From Candidatus Accumulibacter propinquus (lineage in GTDB: Bacteria > Pseudomonadota > Gammaproteobacteria > Burkholderiales > Rhodocyclaceae), in NCBI GenBank assembly GCA_016714935.1, contig JADKBU010000054.1, positions 62,001 to 126,000 of the forward strand: a stretch of 64,000 nucleotides of DNA, given 5' to 3'. The notes below the pieces were generated by a model. It was not told the origin of the DNA. It did not search any database and saw only the letters and a program-made list of their open reading frames with translations. Position numbers and translations under genes: made by a program. Positions 16,699 through 24,812 of the stretch are shown piece after piece. Each line of letters opens with the position of its first letter. Positions within the stretch are counted from its first letter, which is position 1.

Positions 16699-17703
16699 AT
16701 GGATATGACCAGTGCCTCCGCCGGCAGCCTGGCGGCTGCCGACCAGCACCTCGTTGACGGCGTCCTGAGCGGTCGCCGCCGGGCGCTGGCCAAGACCATC
16801 ACCCTCGTCGAGTCGACGCACAGCGACCACCAGCGGCGTGCGCGACAGGTGTTGACGGCATTGCTGCCGCACACCGGACGGACCATTCGGGTCGGTATCT
16901 CGGGCGCTCCCGGTGCCGGCAAATCGACCTTCATCGAGTCGCTCGGGATGTATCTGATCGACAGGGGAAAGCGCGTCGCCGTGCTGGCCGTGGACCCCTC
17001 GTCGTCGGTTTCCGGAGGTTCGATTCTCGGCGACAAGACGCGCATGGAGTTGCTGTGCCAGCGCGACGAGGCCTTCATCCGACCGAGCCCTTCGGCCGGC
17101 TCGCTGGGCGGGGTGGCCGACAAGACGCGTGAAGCGATGCTGGTCTGCGAAGCAGCCGGATTCGACGTGATCATCGTCGAGACGGTCGGTGTCGGGCAAT
17201 CGGAAACGACGGTCGCCGGCATGGTCGACGTCTTCGTGTTGCTGCAGTTGCCGAACGCCGGCGACGACCTGCAGGCGATCAAGAAGGGGATCGTCGAAAT
17301 TGCCGACCTGATCGTCTTCAACAAGGCCGACATTGACGAACGCGCCGCCGCTTTCGCCCGCGGCCAGATGAAAGCGGCGCTGACCATGCTGCGCAGTGCC
17401 AGCCCGAACTGGCGGCCGCCGGTACTCACCCTCAGCGCCCTGGCCAAGCGCGGTATCGCTGAATTCTGGGCCGAGATCGAACGCTACCAGAGCACCCTCA
17501 CGGCCACCGGCGAATTCGACGAGAAGCGCCGTCGGCAAGCCGTGGACTGGATGTGGAACCTGATCGATTCCGGCCTGCGCCGCTATTTCCGTGCCCATCC
17601 GGCCGTGCGCTCGGCGCTGCCGGAACTGTCACGCGACGTCGCCGAAGGGCGCACCACGCCCGGTGCGGCAGCGTCGCGACTGCTGGCCTTTCTGAAGCAC
17701 TGA
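16699..17703 (+). CDS. meaB: Methylmalonyl-CoA mutase-associated GTPase
   Basis: G3E-family GTPase (ArgK/MeaB) that chaperones the mutase, gating adenosylcobalamin loading and protecting it from inactivation. It has 334 aa; the P-loop GAPGAGKST is at residues 69-77, the family block VDPSSSVSGGSILGDKTRM follows at 99-116, then ETVGVGQSE and the NKAD base-recognition motif. It lies 23 nt after the mutase, so it is co-transcribed. Older annotations call this family lysine/arginine/ornithine transport ATPase; the context argues against that. Confidence 0.95.
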   Translation: MDMTSASAGSLAAADQHLVDGVLSGRRRALAKTITLVESTHSDHQRRARQVLTALLPHTGRTIRVGISGAPGAGKSTFIESLGMYLIDRGKRVAVLAVDPSSSVSGGSILGDKTRMELLCQRDEAFIRPSPSAGSLGGVADKTREAMLVCEAAGFDVIIVETVGVGQSETTVAGMVDVFVLLQLPNAGDDLQAIKKGIVEIADLIVFNKADIDERAAAFARGQMKAALTMLRSASPNWRPPVLTLSALAKRGIAEFWAEIERYQSTLTATGEFDEKRRRQAVDWMWNLIDSGLRRYFRAHPAVRSALPELSRDVAEGRTTPGAAASRLLAFLKH

Positions 17704-17778
17704 TTGCAGGGATCGGACCGAGATCCTCCGACCTGTTTGAGTAGTTCTGATTGACGCGAACGTTAGGGAGTAGAACTT

Positions 17779-19311
17779 ATGCACGACATCATTCGCCAGC
17801 TTGCAGAAAAGCGCGCGGCGGCCTGTCTGGGTGGTGGCCAGAAGCGCATCGACAACCAGCACAGCAAGGGCAAACTGGCTGCCCGCGAGCGCATCGAACT
17901 GTTGCTCGACAGTGGCTCTTTCGAAGAGTGGGACATGTTCAAGGAGCACCGCTGCAACGACTTCGGCATGGCCGAGCAGTCGGTACCGGGCGACGGTGTG
18001 GTCATCGGCTGCGGCACCATCAACGGCCGGCTGATGTTCGTCTTCTCACAGGATTTCACGGTCTTCGGTGGCTCGCTGTCGGAGGCGCACGCCGAAAAGA
18101 TCTGCAAGGTCATGGACCATGCGATCAAGGTCGGTGCCCCGGTGATCGGTCTCAACGACTCCGGCGGGGCGCGCATCCAGGAAGGTGTCGCGTCGCTCGC
18201 CGGTTACGCCGACGTCTTCCAGCGCAACGTTCTCGCCTCGGGTGTGGTGCCGCAGATTTCGCTGATCATGGGGCCCTGCGCCGGCGGCGCGGTCTATAGC
18301 CCGTCGATGACCGACTTCATCTTCATGGTCAAGGACTCGTCGTACATGTTCGTCACCGGCCCGGAAGTGGTCAAGACGGTGACCCACGAAGACGTGACCT
18401 CCGAGGAACTCGGCGGCGCGGTCACCCATACCACCAAGTCCGGCGTCGCCGACCTCGCTTTCGAGAACGACGTCGAAGCCTTGATGATGATTCGCCGCTT
18501 CATCAGCTTCCTGCCGTCGAACAACCGCGAAAAGCCGCCGCGCCTGCCGTCGCAGGATCCCGCCGACCGCCTCGACTTCTCGCTCGACACGCTGGTCCCG
18601 GACAACGCCAACAAGCCGTACAACATCAAGGAACTGATCATCAAGGTCGCCGACGATGGCGACTTCTTCGAACTGCAGCGCGAATACGCCAAGAACATCG
18701 TCATTGGCTTTGCGCGCATGGATGGTTCGACGGTGGGCATCGTCGCCAACCAGCCGCTGGTCCTGGCCGGCTGCCTGGACATCAAGAGTTCGATCAAGGC
18801 CGCCCGCTTCGTCCGCTACTGCGACGCCTTCAACATCCCGGTGGTGACCTTCGTCGACGTTCCCGGTTTCATGCCCGGGACCGCGCAGGAGTACGGCGGG
18901 ATCATCAAGCATGGCGCCAAGCTGCTCTATGCCTACGCCGAGTGTACGGTACCGAAGATCACCGTGATCACCCGCAAGGCCTACGGCGGTGCCTACGACG
19001 TGATGGCTTCGAAGCATCTGCGCGGCGATGTGAACTTCGCCTGGCCGTCGGCCGAGATTGCGGTGATGGGTCCGAAAGGCGCGGTCGAGATCATCTTCCG
19101 CGAGGAAAAGAACGACCCGGCCAAGCTGGCGGCGCGCGAAGCCGAATACAAGGCCAAGTTTGCCAACCCCTTCGTGGCCGGTGCGCGCGGCTTCATCGAC
19201 GACGTGATCATGCCCAACGAGACTCGCAAGCGCATCTGCCGCTCTCTCGCGATGTTGCGCAACAAGCAACTGGAAAACCCGTGGCGCAAGCACGGCAACA
19301 TTCCGCTTTGA
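17779..19311 (+). CDS. pccB: Propionyl-CoA carboxylase, beta (carboxyltransferase) subunit
   Basis: Transfers carboxyl from carboxybiotin to propionyl-CoA, giving methylmalonyl-CoA. It has 510 aa with tandem crotonase-like CT domains; glycine-rich oxyanion segments GLNDSGGARIQEGV and GPCAGGAVYSP are in the N-half, and FVDVPGFMPGTAQEYGGIIKHGAKLLYAYAE-type residues (about 355-385) are in the C-half. The alpha subunit follows 20 nt later and the mutase system precedes it, which favours propionyl-CoA over other acyl-CoAs. It is clearly distinct from the second carboxyltransferase at 53012. Confidence 0.94.
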   Translation: MHDIIRQLAEKRAAACLGGGQKRIDNQHSKGKLAARERIELLLDSGSFEEWDMFKEHRCNDFGMAEQSVPGDGVVIGCGTINGRLMFVFSQDFTVFGGSLSEAHAEKICKVMDHAIKVGAPVIGLNDSGGARIQEGVASLAGYADVFQRNVLASGVVPQISLIMGPCAGGAVYSPSMTDFIFMVKDSSYMFVTGPEVVKTVTHEDVTSEELGGAVTHTTKSGVADLAFENDVEALMMIRRFISFLPSNNREKPPRLPSQDPADRLDFSLDTLVPDNANKPYNIKELIIKVADDGDFFELQREYAKNIVIGFARMDGSTVGIVANQPLVLAGCLDIKSSIKAARFVRYCDAFNIPVVTFVDVPGFMPGTAQEYGGIIKHGAKLLYAYAECTVPKITVITRKAYGGAYDVMASKHLRGDVNFAWPSAEIAVMGPKGAVEIIFREEKNDPAKLAAREAEYKAKFANPFVAGARGFIDDVIMPNETRKRICRSLAMLRNKQLENPWRKHGNIPL

Positions 19312-19331
19312 TCCACGGGGAGAAATAAGAG

Positions 19332-21320
19332 ATGTTCAAGAAAATTCTGATCGCCAACCGCGGCGAGATTGCCTGCCGGGTCATGAAGACCGCCAAAAAG
19401 ATGGGCATCAAGACGGTCGCGGTCTATTCCGAAGCAGACAAGGATTCGATGCACGTGCTGACCGCCGACGAGGGAGTATGCATCGGCCCGGCGGCCTCCA
19501 AGGAATCGTATCTGGTGATCGACAAGATCATCGCCGCCTGCAAGCAGACCGGTGCCGAAGCGGTACATCCCGGCTACGGCTTCCTTTCCGAGAACGAGGA
19601 GTTCTCGCGCCGCCTCGAAGACGAAGGCATCATCTTCATCGGGCCGAAGCACTATTCGGTCGCGGCGATGGGCGACAAGATCGCTTCCAAGAAGCTGGCC
19701 ATGGAAGCCCGGGTCAACACCATTCCCGGCTACAACGCCGAGATCACCGATTCCGCGCAGGCCGTGGAAATCGCCAAGGGGATCGGTTACCCGGTGATGA
19801 TCAAGGCCTCGGCGGGTGGCGGCGGCAAGGGACTGCGCGTCGCCTTCAACGACAAGGAAGCCTTCGAGGGCTTCGAAGCCTGCCGCAACGAAGCGCGCAA
19901 CAGCTTCGGCGACGATCGCGTGTTCATCGAGAAATTCGTCGAAGGCCCGCACCACATCGAGATCCAGGTCATCGCCGACTCCTTCGGCAATACCGTCTAC
20001 CTGCTCGAACGCGAGTGTTCGATCCAGCGGCGGCACCAGAAAGTCCTCGAAGAAGCGCCCTCGCCGTTCATCGACGACAGCATCCGCAAGGCCATGGGTG
20101 AACAGGCGGTGGCGCTGGCCAAGGCGGTCAACTACCAGAGCGCGGGCACCGTCGAGTTTGTCGTCGGCTCGGACAAGTCGTTCTACTTCCTCGAAATGAA
20201 CACCCGTCTGCAGGTCGAGCATCCGGTGACCGAAATGATCACCGGCGTCGACCTCGTCGAATTGATGATTCGCGTGGCCGCCGGCGAGAAGCTGCCGTTC
20301 ACCCAGGACGACATCAAGCCCAGGGGCTGGGCGATCGAGTGCCGGATCAACGCCGAGGACCCGTTCCGCGGCTTCCTGCCGTCGATCGGCCGGCTGGTCA
20401 AGTACCGCCCGCCGGCGACCACCGACGGTGAAGTCCGCGTCGATACCGGCGTCTTCGAAGGCGGCGAAATCTCGATGTACTACGACTCGATGATCGCCAA
20501 GCTGATCTGCCACGGCAGCACCCGCGACCAGGCGATCAACCGCATGCGCGACGCGCTCAACGCTTTCGTGATTCGCGGCATCGACTCGAACATACCCTTC
20601 CAGGCGGCGCTGATGCAGAACGCGCGCTTCCTGTCGGGCACCTTCACCACCTCGTTCATCGCCGACGAATATCCCAGCGGCTTCGTCGCCGCCGATGTCG
20701 TGCACAGCGATCCCGGCCTGCTGGCCGCCGTCGCCGCTTTTGGTCGCCGTCGCTACATCGACCGTGCGGTCAAGGTCAGTGGCCAGATGCCGGGCCACGA
20801 GCGCAAGGTCGGCAGCGAGTGGGTGGTCCAGATCGAAGGCAAGGACTACCCGGTCGTCCTGCACCCGATTCCCGGCGGTTACTCGGTCAGCCACGGCACC
20901 GACCGTTACGACCTGGTTTCCGACTGGCGTTTCGGTGAACTCGTCTTCCACGGCACCTGCAACGGTGCGCCGCTGTGCATGCAACTCGAACGCATCGGCC
21001 TGCTCTATCGGGTGGTCCACTTCGGCAAGCAGGTCAAGGCCACGGTGATGACCGCCAACGCCGCGCGCATGCTGGCGCTGATGCCGAAGAAGGTGCCGCC
21101 GGATCTCTCCAGGTTCCTGCTGTCGCCGATGCCGGGCCTGCTGCGGGAAGTCTCGGTGGCGGAAGGCGAAGCCGTCGCCGCCGGCGAGAAACTGGCGGTG
21201 ATCGAAGCGATGAAGATGGAAAACGTCCTCAAGGCCGAGCGCGACTGCAAGGTCAGGAAAGTCGTCGCCAAGGCCGGCGAAAGCCTGTCGGTCGATCAGG
21301 TGATCATCGAGTTCGAATAA
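19332..21320 (+). CDS. pccA: Propionyl-CoA carboxylase, alpha (biotin carboxylase-BCCP) subunit
   Basis: Biotin-carrying subunit of 662 aa. The biotin carboxylase domain spans about residues 1-450, with the ATP-grasp glycine loop KASAGGGGKGLR and the EMNTRLQVEHPVTE active-site segment. A linker domain follows, and the C-terminal biotinyl domain has EAMKM with the biotinylated Lys628, 35 residues from the end as expected. GGGGAG-like sequence precedes the ATG. Last gene of the operon, followed by a strong terminator. Confidence 0.95.
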   Translation: MFKKILIANRGEIACRVMKTAKKMGIKTVAVYSEADKDSMHVLTADEGVCIGPAASKESYLVIDKIIAACKQTGAEAVHPGYGFLSENEEFSRRLEDEGIIFIGPKHYSVAAMGDKIASKKLAMEARVNTIPGYNAEITDSAQAVEIAKGIGYPVMIKASAGGGGKGLRVAFNDKEAFEGFEACRNEARNSFGDDRVFIEKFVEGPHHIEIQVIADSFGNTVYLLERECSIQRRHQKVLEEAPSPFIDDSIRKAMGEQAVALAKAVNYQSAGTVEFVVGSDKSFYFLEMNTRLQVEHPVTEMITGVDLVELMIRVAAGEKLPFTQDDIKPRGWAIECRINAEDPFRGFLPSIGRLVKYRPPATTDGEVRVDTGVFEGGEISMYYDSMIAKLICHGSTRDQAINRMRDALNAFVIRGIDSNIPFQAALMQNARFLSGTFTTSFIADEYPSGFVAADVVHSDPGLLAAVAAFGRRRYIDRAVKVSGQMPGHERKVGSEWVVQIEGKDYPVVLHPIPGGYSVSHGTDRYDLVSDWRFGELVFHGTCNGAPLCMQLERIGLLYRVVHFGKQVKATVMTANAARMLALMPKKVPPDLSRFLLSPMPGLLREVSVAEGEAVAAGEKLAVIEAMKMENVLKAERDCKVRKVVAKAGESLSVDQVIIEFE

Positions 21321-21352
21321 GCCCGGGCCGGCAGATCCAGCGCTGCCCACGC

Positions 21353-21377
21353 AGCCCGCCACCCGGCGGGCTTTTTT
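21353..21377 (+). terminator. Rho-independent terminator of the mutase-carboxylase operon
   Basis: 8-bp stem AGCCCGCC (21353-21360) / GGCGGGCT (21365-21372), ACCC loop, then six T (21372-21377). It closes the operon begun by the 14345 promoter. Confidence 0.9.
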
Positions 21378-21416
21378 ATGCCTGGCACGGCGGGCCATCT
21401 CCCGCCCAAACGGCAC

Positions 21417-22283
21417 TCAGACGGTTCGCCCGCCCAGCCTGACCGCTTCCTGACGCGCTCTTCGCGCCGCCTCTTCATCACTCGCTGCGTCGATGACCTG
21501 CATCACTTCGTCCAGATCGGCGGTTTTTTCCACCAGCGGGACGTGCCCTTCGAGTACGCTCTCCGGGTGCAGCGTGCCGGCCTCGTAGCGCAACCAGATT
21601 TCCCGGCCATAATTGCTCGACAGCAGGTCCGGCGCAAACTGGCCGAAGTAGGCCTTGAGGTTGTCGACGTCACGCTCAAGAATACGCCGGGCGTTGTTGT
21701 TGGCCGCCGCGTCCATCGCCTGCGGCAGGTCGATGATCACCGGCCCTTCGCTGTCCACCAGCACATTGTATTCGGACAGGTCGCCGTGCACGATGCCGGC
21801 GCAGAGCATGCGCACCACCTGGCGAATCAGGATCGCGTGAAACTGACGGGCAAGCGCTTCGCTGAGCACCACATCGTTGAGCCGCGGCGCCGGTTCGCCG
21901 GCGGCATCGGTCAACAGTTCCATCAGCAGCACGCCCGCGTGGAAGTTGTACGGCGTCGGCACCCGCACACCGGCCGCTGCAAGGCGATACAAGGCGTCGA
22001 CCTCGGCGCTCTGCCAGGCGGACTCCTGCTCCTGCCGGCCGTAGCGCGAGCCCTTGGCCATCGCCCGCGCCTGCCGGCTGTTCTTGGTCCTGCGGCCTTC
22101 GGTGTAATCGACAGCCTGCCGGAAGCTGCGCTGCCGGGCCTCCTTGTAGACCTTGGCACAGCGCAACTCGTCGCCACACTGGACGACATAGACCATCGCC
22201 TCCTTGCCGCTCATGAGTTGGCGAAGCACCGCGTCGACCAGACCGTCGGTGACCAGAGGCAATAATCTGCTCGGGGTTTTCAT
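21417..22283 (-). CDS. RIO1-family serine/threonine protein kinase (PA4780-like)
   Basis: Small atypical protein kinase of 288 aa. The ATP-site lysine lies in CAKVYK (Lys44), the catalytic loop is HGDLSEYN (Asp168, Asn173), and the metal-binding Asp is in IIDLPQA (Asp185), so all kinase residues are intact. Bacterial members phosphorylate Ser but have no settled substrate. The start at 22283 (MKTPSRLLP) fits the family; the frame is open further upstream without homology. Confidence 0.85.
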   Translation of the reverse strand: MKTPSRLLPLVTDGLVDAVLRQLMSGKEAMVYVVQCGDELRCAKVYKEARQRSFRQAVDYTEGRRTKNSRQARAMAKGSRYGRQEQESAWQSAEVDALYRLAAAGVRVPTPYNFHAGVLLMELLTDAAGEPAPRLNDVVLSEALARQFHAILIRQVVRMLCAGIVHGDLSEYNVLVDSEGPVIIDLPQAMDAAANNNARRILERDVDNLKAYFGQFAPDLLSSNYGREIWLRYEAGTLHPESVLEGHVPLVEKTADLDEVMQVIDAASDEEAARRARQEAVRLGGRTV

Positions 22284-22719
22284 GCTTGAAACGCCAGGTG
22301 TTCGCGGCCAGGGCCGGCGCGCAGCGCGTCCTGGGGACCGTTCTTGCGGGTGAGGGAACTTCCTGATGGCATGGACACATCCTGCTGGGGTTGGTGAGTG
22401 AGGCGAAACGGGGCGTGTCGCGCGGTGCGGAAGGACTGCGCTTCGGAGTTCGCGGCGACCGCCCAACGCGGCTGCCGTCGGTGCAACCGGGTCATGAACG
22501 CAGCCCCGGGAGCAAGGTAGCACGTCGGCCCGGAGGCAGTGCTGGTGATTATCTCTCGCCGGCGCCCCATGCGCTCTCTCCAGGCGAGGAATATAGCCGC
22601 ATTGGCCCTGTCGATCCCAGGAAGGCAGCGTCCCTGAGGCATGGCGGCATCGCTGGCAAGCCTACCCGGACTCCTCGGCCAGATCGAAGTCGATGGTCTG
22701 ATCGCCGTTTCAGCCCACC
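22284..22719. other. Intergenic region without a recognisable gene
   Basis: About 440 nt between two minus-strand genes. Open frames here are short and match nothing I recognise. I see no tRNA fold, clear promoter or repeat. It probably carries the promoter of the RIO-type kinase and the 3' flank of the HDOD gene. Confidence 0.4.
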
Positions 22720-24081
22720 CTAGCGCATGTCCCTGGCGAGTTCCTCGAGCGCATCGGTGAACTCGAGCATCCACTCCAGGGCCTCGATCTGGTATCGGTT
22801 GACGATGTCCATGTCGAGTCCGCAGCCCGTTGCCAGCGTCTCGATCGACGTTTGCTCACCGTTCTCGCAGGCGAGCGCCAGTTCGTAATAAGGGGCGTAG
22901 CTGCCGCGGCGAAAGAGCAGCGCCTGGCTCACCTCCGGCGACAGGGCGAACTTCTCCAGCGCATAAGGCATGGGCATGCCGAAGAGCTTGTCGATCATCG
23001 ACAGCACGCCGACGACGAAAAGCTGGCTGCACGCCTTCGCCGGCAGCCGCCCGGCGGCGGCCAGTTCCATGAAGCGACCGCGGACCAGTGCGGTTTCGCG
23101 CCAGGCGTATTCCATCGGGTGCCGGTCTTCGGCGCGCTGGCTGGAAAAGAGCAGCAGCGTCACCCAGCGGTAGAGTTCGTCGTAGCCAAGGTAGGCGATG
23201 CCCTGCTTGAGGTCGCTGATCGGCGTGCGCAGGCGCATCGCCGGCGAGTTGACGACGCGCAACAGGCGCAGGACCAGCGTCGGGTCGATCCAGGCCCTTT
23301 CCGCCAGCACGGCAGCGCTGGCCTGCGCGCGGATGGCGTTGAGCAATTCCATCGCCGCCGCCTTGTAGGGAGGCAGATCGATGTCTACCGGCGCCTCCTC
23401 GCTGCAGCGGATGAAATCGCCGTGGAAATGCGTGAAGCGGATTTGCCGGCACGCCTGGTACATCTCCATGAAAGCGATGTTCATCGCCAGCAACGGCTGT
23501 TGCTGGCGATGGGTGGCCAGCCGCCGCTGCACGTCGAGGAGTTCAGGCGGCGCCATCCGGCCGACGTCCACGGTGACATAATCCGCCAGCTGCCCGGCCT
23601 TTTCGTCGCCGTCGAGCAGTTCGTGGGCGCAGGCCAGCGCGAAGCCCATGGCGCGCAGGCGCTGCATGCCGTCGGCCAGCGTGCCCGGCGATCCGGGACG
23701 GCCTTCCTCGTGCCAGGCAATCTGCAACACGACGTTCTGCCGCGGCAGGCTGTGCAGCGCCGGATGTTCGATAATGCCGCTCCCCACCGGCAGGAATACC
23801 CGACGTTGCGCCAGCAGCGCTTCCAGCCTGGCCTGCGCGAACTGCCGCAACAGGACATCCTCGAACAGCTTGCGCGAGGGAACTTGCCACGGGCAGGCAC
23901 GCAAGGCACGGTGCACGTCGACGCTCAGCTCGTGCGCGACCACACGTTGCCCGCGGTCGAGTATCGGCCGGTGGCACAGGTACGTCTGGCCGGCGTCCGC
24001 CGCCACGACCGCCGCCGGCCGCGCCTCGGCCGGCTTGTTCGCTGCCCTGGGGCGGAAAAGGGACAGCAGGGCTTTGAACAT
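22720..24081 (-). CDS. EAL-HDOD fusion signalling protein (YuxH type)
   Basis: Cytoplasmic protein of 453 aa. An N-terminal degenerate EAL-like domain (about residues 30-200) lacks the EAL/EVL catalytic signature, and the HDOD domain (about 215-400, with LLNAIRAQ, LLRVVNSP, DLKQGIAYLG) follows. This matches the YuxH family of non-catalytic c-di-GMP-related regulators. The start at 24081 is supported by a GGGGA ribosome binding site. No obvious operon partner; it probably works as a protein-interaction hub, but the target is unknown. Confidence 0.8.
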   Translation of the reverse strand: MFKALLSLFRPRAANKPAEARPAAVVAADAGQTYLCHRPILDRGQRVVAHELSVDVHRALRACPWQVPSRKLFEDVLLRQFAQARLEALLAQRRVFLPVGSGIIEHPALHSLPRQNVVLQIAWHEEGRPGSPGTLADGMQRLRAMGFALACAHELLDGDEKAGQLADYVTVDVGRMAPPELLDVQRRLATHRQQQPLLAMNIAFMEMYQACRQIRFTHFHGDFIRCSEEAPVDIDLPPYKAAAMELLNAIRAQASAAVLAERAWIDPTLVLRLLRVVNSPAMRLRTPISDLKQGIAYLGYDELYRWVTLLLFSSQRAEDRHPMEYAWRETALVRGRFMELAAAGRLPAKACSQLFVVGVLSMIDKLFGMPMPYALEKFALSPEVSQALLFRRGSYAPYYELALACENGEQTSIETLATGCGLDMDIVNRYQIEALEWMLEFTDALEELARDMR

Positions 24082-24174
24082 CGGTTTCCCCTTGTTGGTG
24101 CCTCGTGCTCGTCGCCGGTCGGGACGCATCCCTGCCGGCCGCTCGACCCGCGCGGCACGACCGACAACGGTGGG

Positions 24175-24792
24175 CTATTGCTGCTCGTCCACCTGCTGGG
24201 CGAGGAGGCGCTGCATCAGCGCGAAAAAGCGGTCGTAGAAGGGCCCGGCGGGAATCGTTTCGCTGGCCACCTTGACCAGCGAATCCTCGCTCGGCGTCAG
24301 CGGGATCGACACCGAGCCGAGCGCACTGACGCCGACGCTGGCCGAATTCGAACTCTTCTTGAGCGCGTAGCGGTCCTGGATGGCGCTGACATAGGCCGTG
24401 GCCAGCTTGCCCTGGCTGCCCTCCGGGGCGCAGACGACGTTGAACGCGATCTGGACATGCACCTCGTTGTCGGGCTGAAAATGCTTGCTGGCGGCAATGG
24501 CGTCGGGCCTGACCGTGGTCAGCAGGTAGCCCTGGCTGAGCAGCGCGCGCCGCGCGGCCTCGCAGGTCGCATCGACGCCGGCGTCGAACAGGCGCGAGAA
24601 GGTTTCACCGGCTTCGAAGCGTTCGTTCTGGTAGACCGCGACCCTGCTGCCCGGCGTGCTGCCGCAGGCCGTCAGCAGACCGAGCAAGAGCGTGGCCAGC
24701 AGCGGGCGCGCACCGGGCGAAAGCCGGCGCCTGCACCGGCACCGGAGCGCGCCGATGCACGCCCTGCCCCGCCAGCTCTTCCGCTCCCGCAT
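24175..24792 (-). CDS. DUF2242 family lipoprotein
   Basis: Small envelope protein of 205 aa. Arg-rich N-terminus, hydrophobic stretch LLATLLLGLLTAC with a lipobox ending LTAC|G, so it is probably lipidated. The rest resembles DUF2242, a family of unknown function found mostly in betaproteobacteria. I take the ATG at 24792; a TTG at 24816 overlapping the polA stop by 4 nt is an alternative and would couple it to polA. Confidence 0.75.
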   Translation of the reverse strand: MRERKSWRGRACIGALRCRCRRRLSPGARPLLATLLLGLLTACGSTPGSRVAVYQNERFEAGETFSRLFDAGVDATCEAARRALLSQGYLLTTVRPDAIAASKHFQPDNEVHVQIAFNVVCAPEGSQGKLATAYVSAIQDRYALKKSSNSASVGVSALGSVSIPLTPSEDSLVKVASETIPAGPFYDRFFALMQRLLAQQVDEQQ

Positions 24793-24812
24793 GCCGTCCG
24801 CCAGACCCGATG

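Noticed and set aside
16699..17703. Annotation as lysine/arginine/ornithine transport ATPase (ArgK)
   Set aside because: No transporter genes are nearby; the position beside the mutase and the MeaB motifs argue for the mutase chaperone role.
18993..21416. Long open frame antisense to pccB/pccA
   Set aside because: Mirror of the carboxylase genes; same low-information composition and no start signal.
22284..22719. Possible gene in the gap between the RIO-type kinase and the HDOD gene
   Set aside because: Open frames on both strands have no recognisable domain, weak starts and composition like non-coding DNA.
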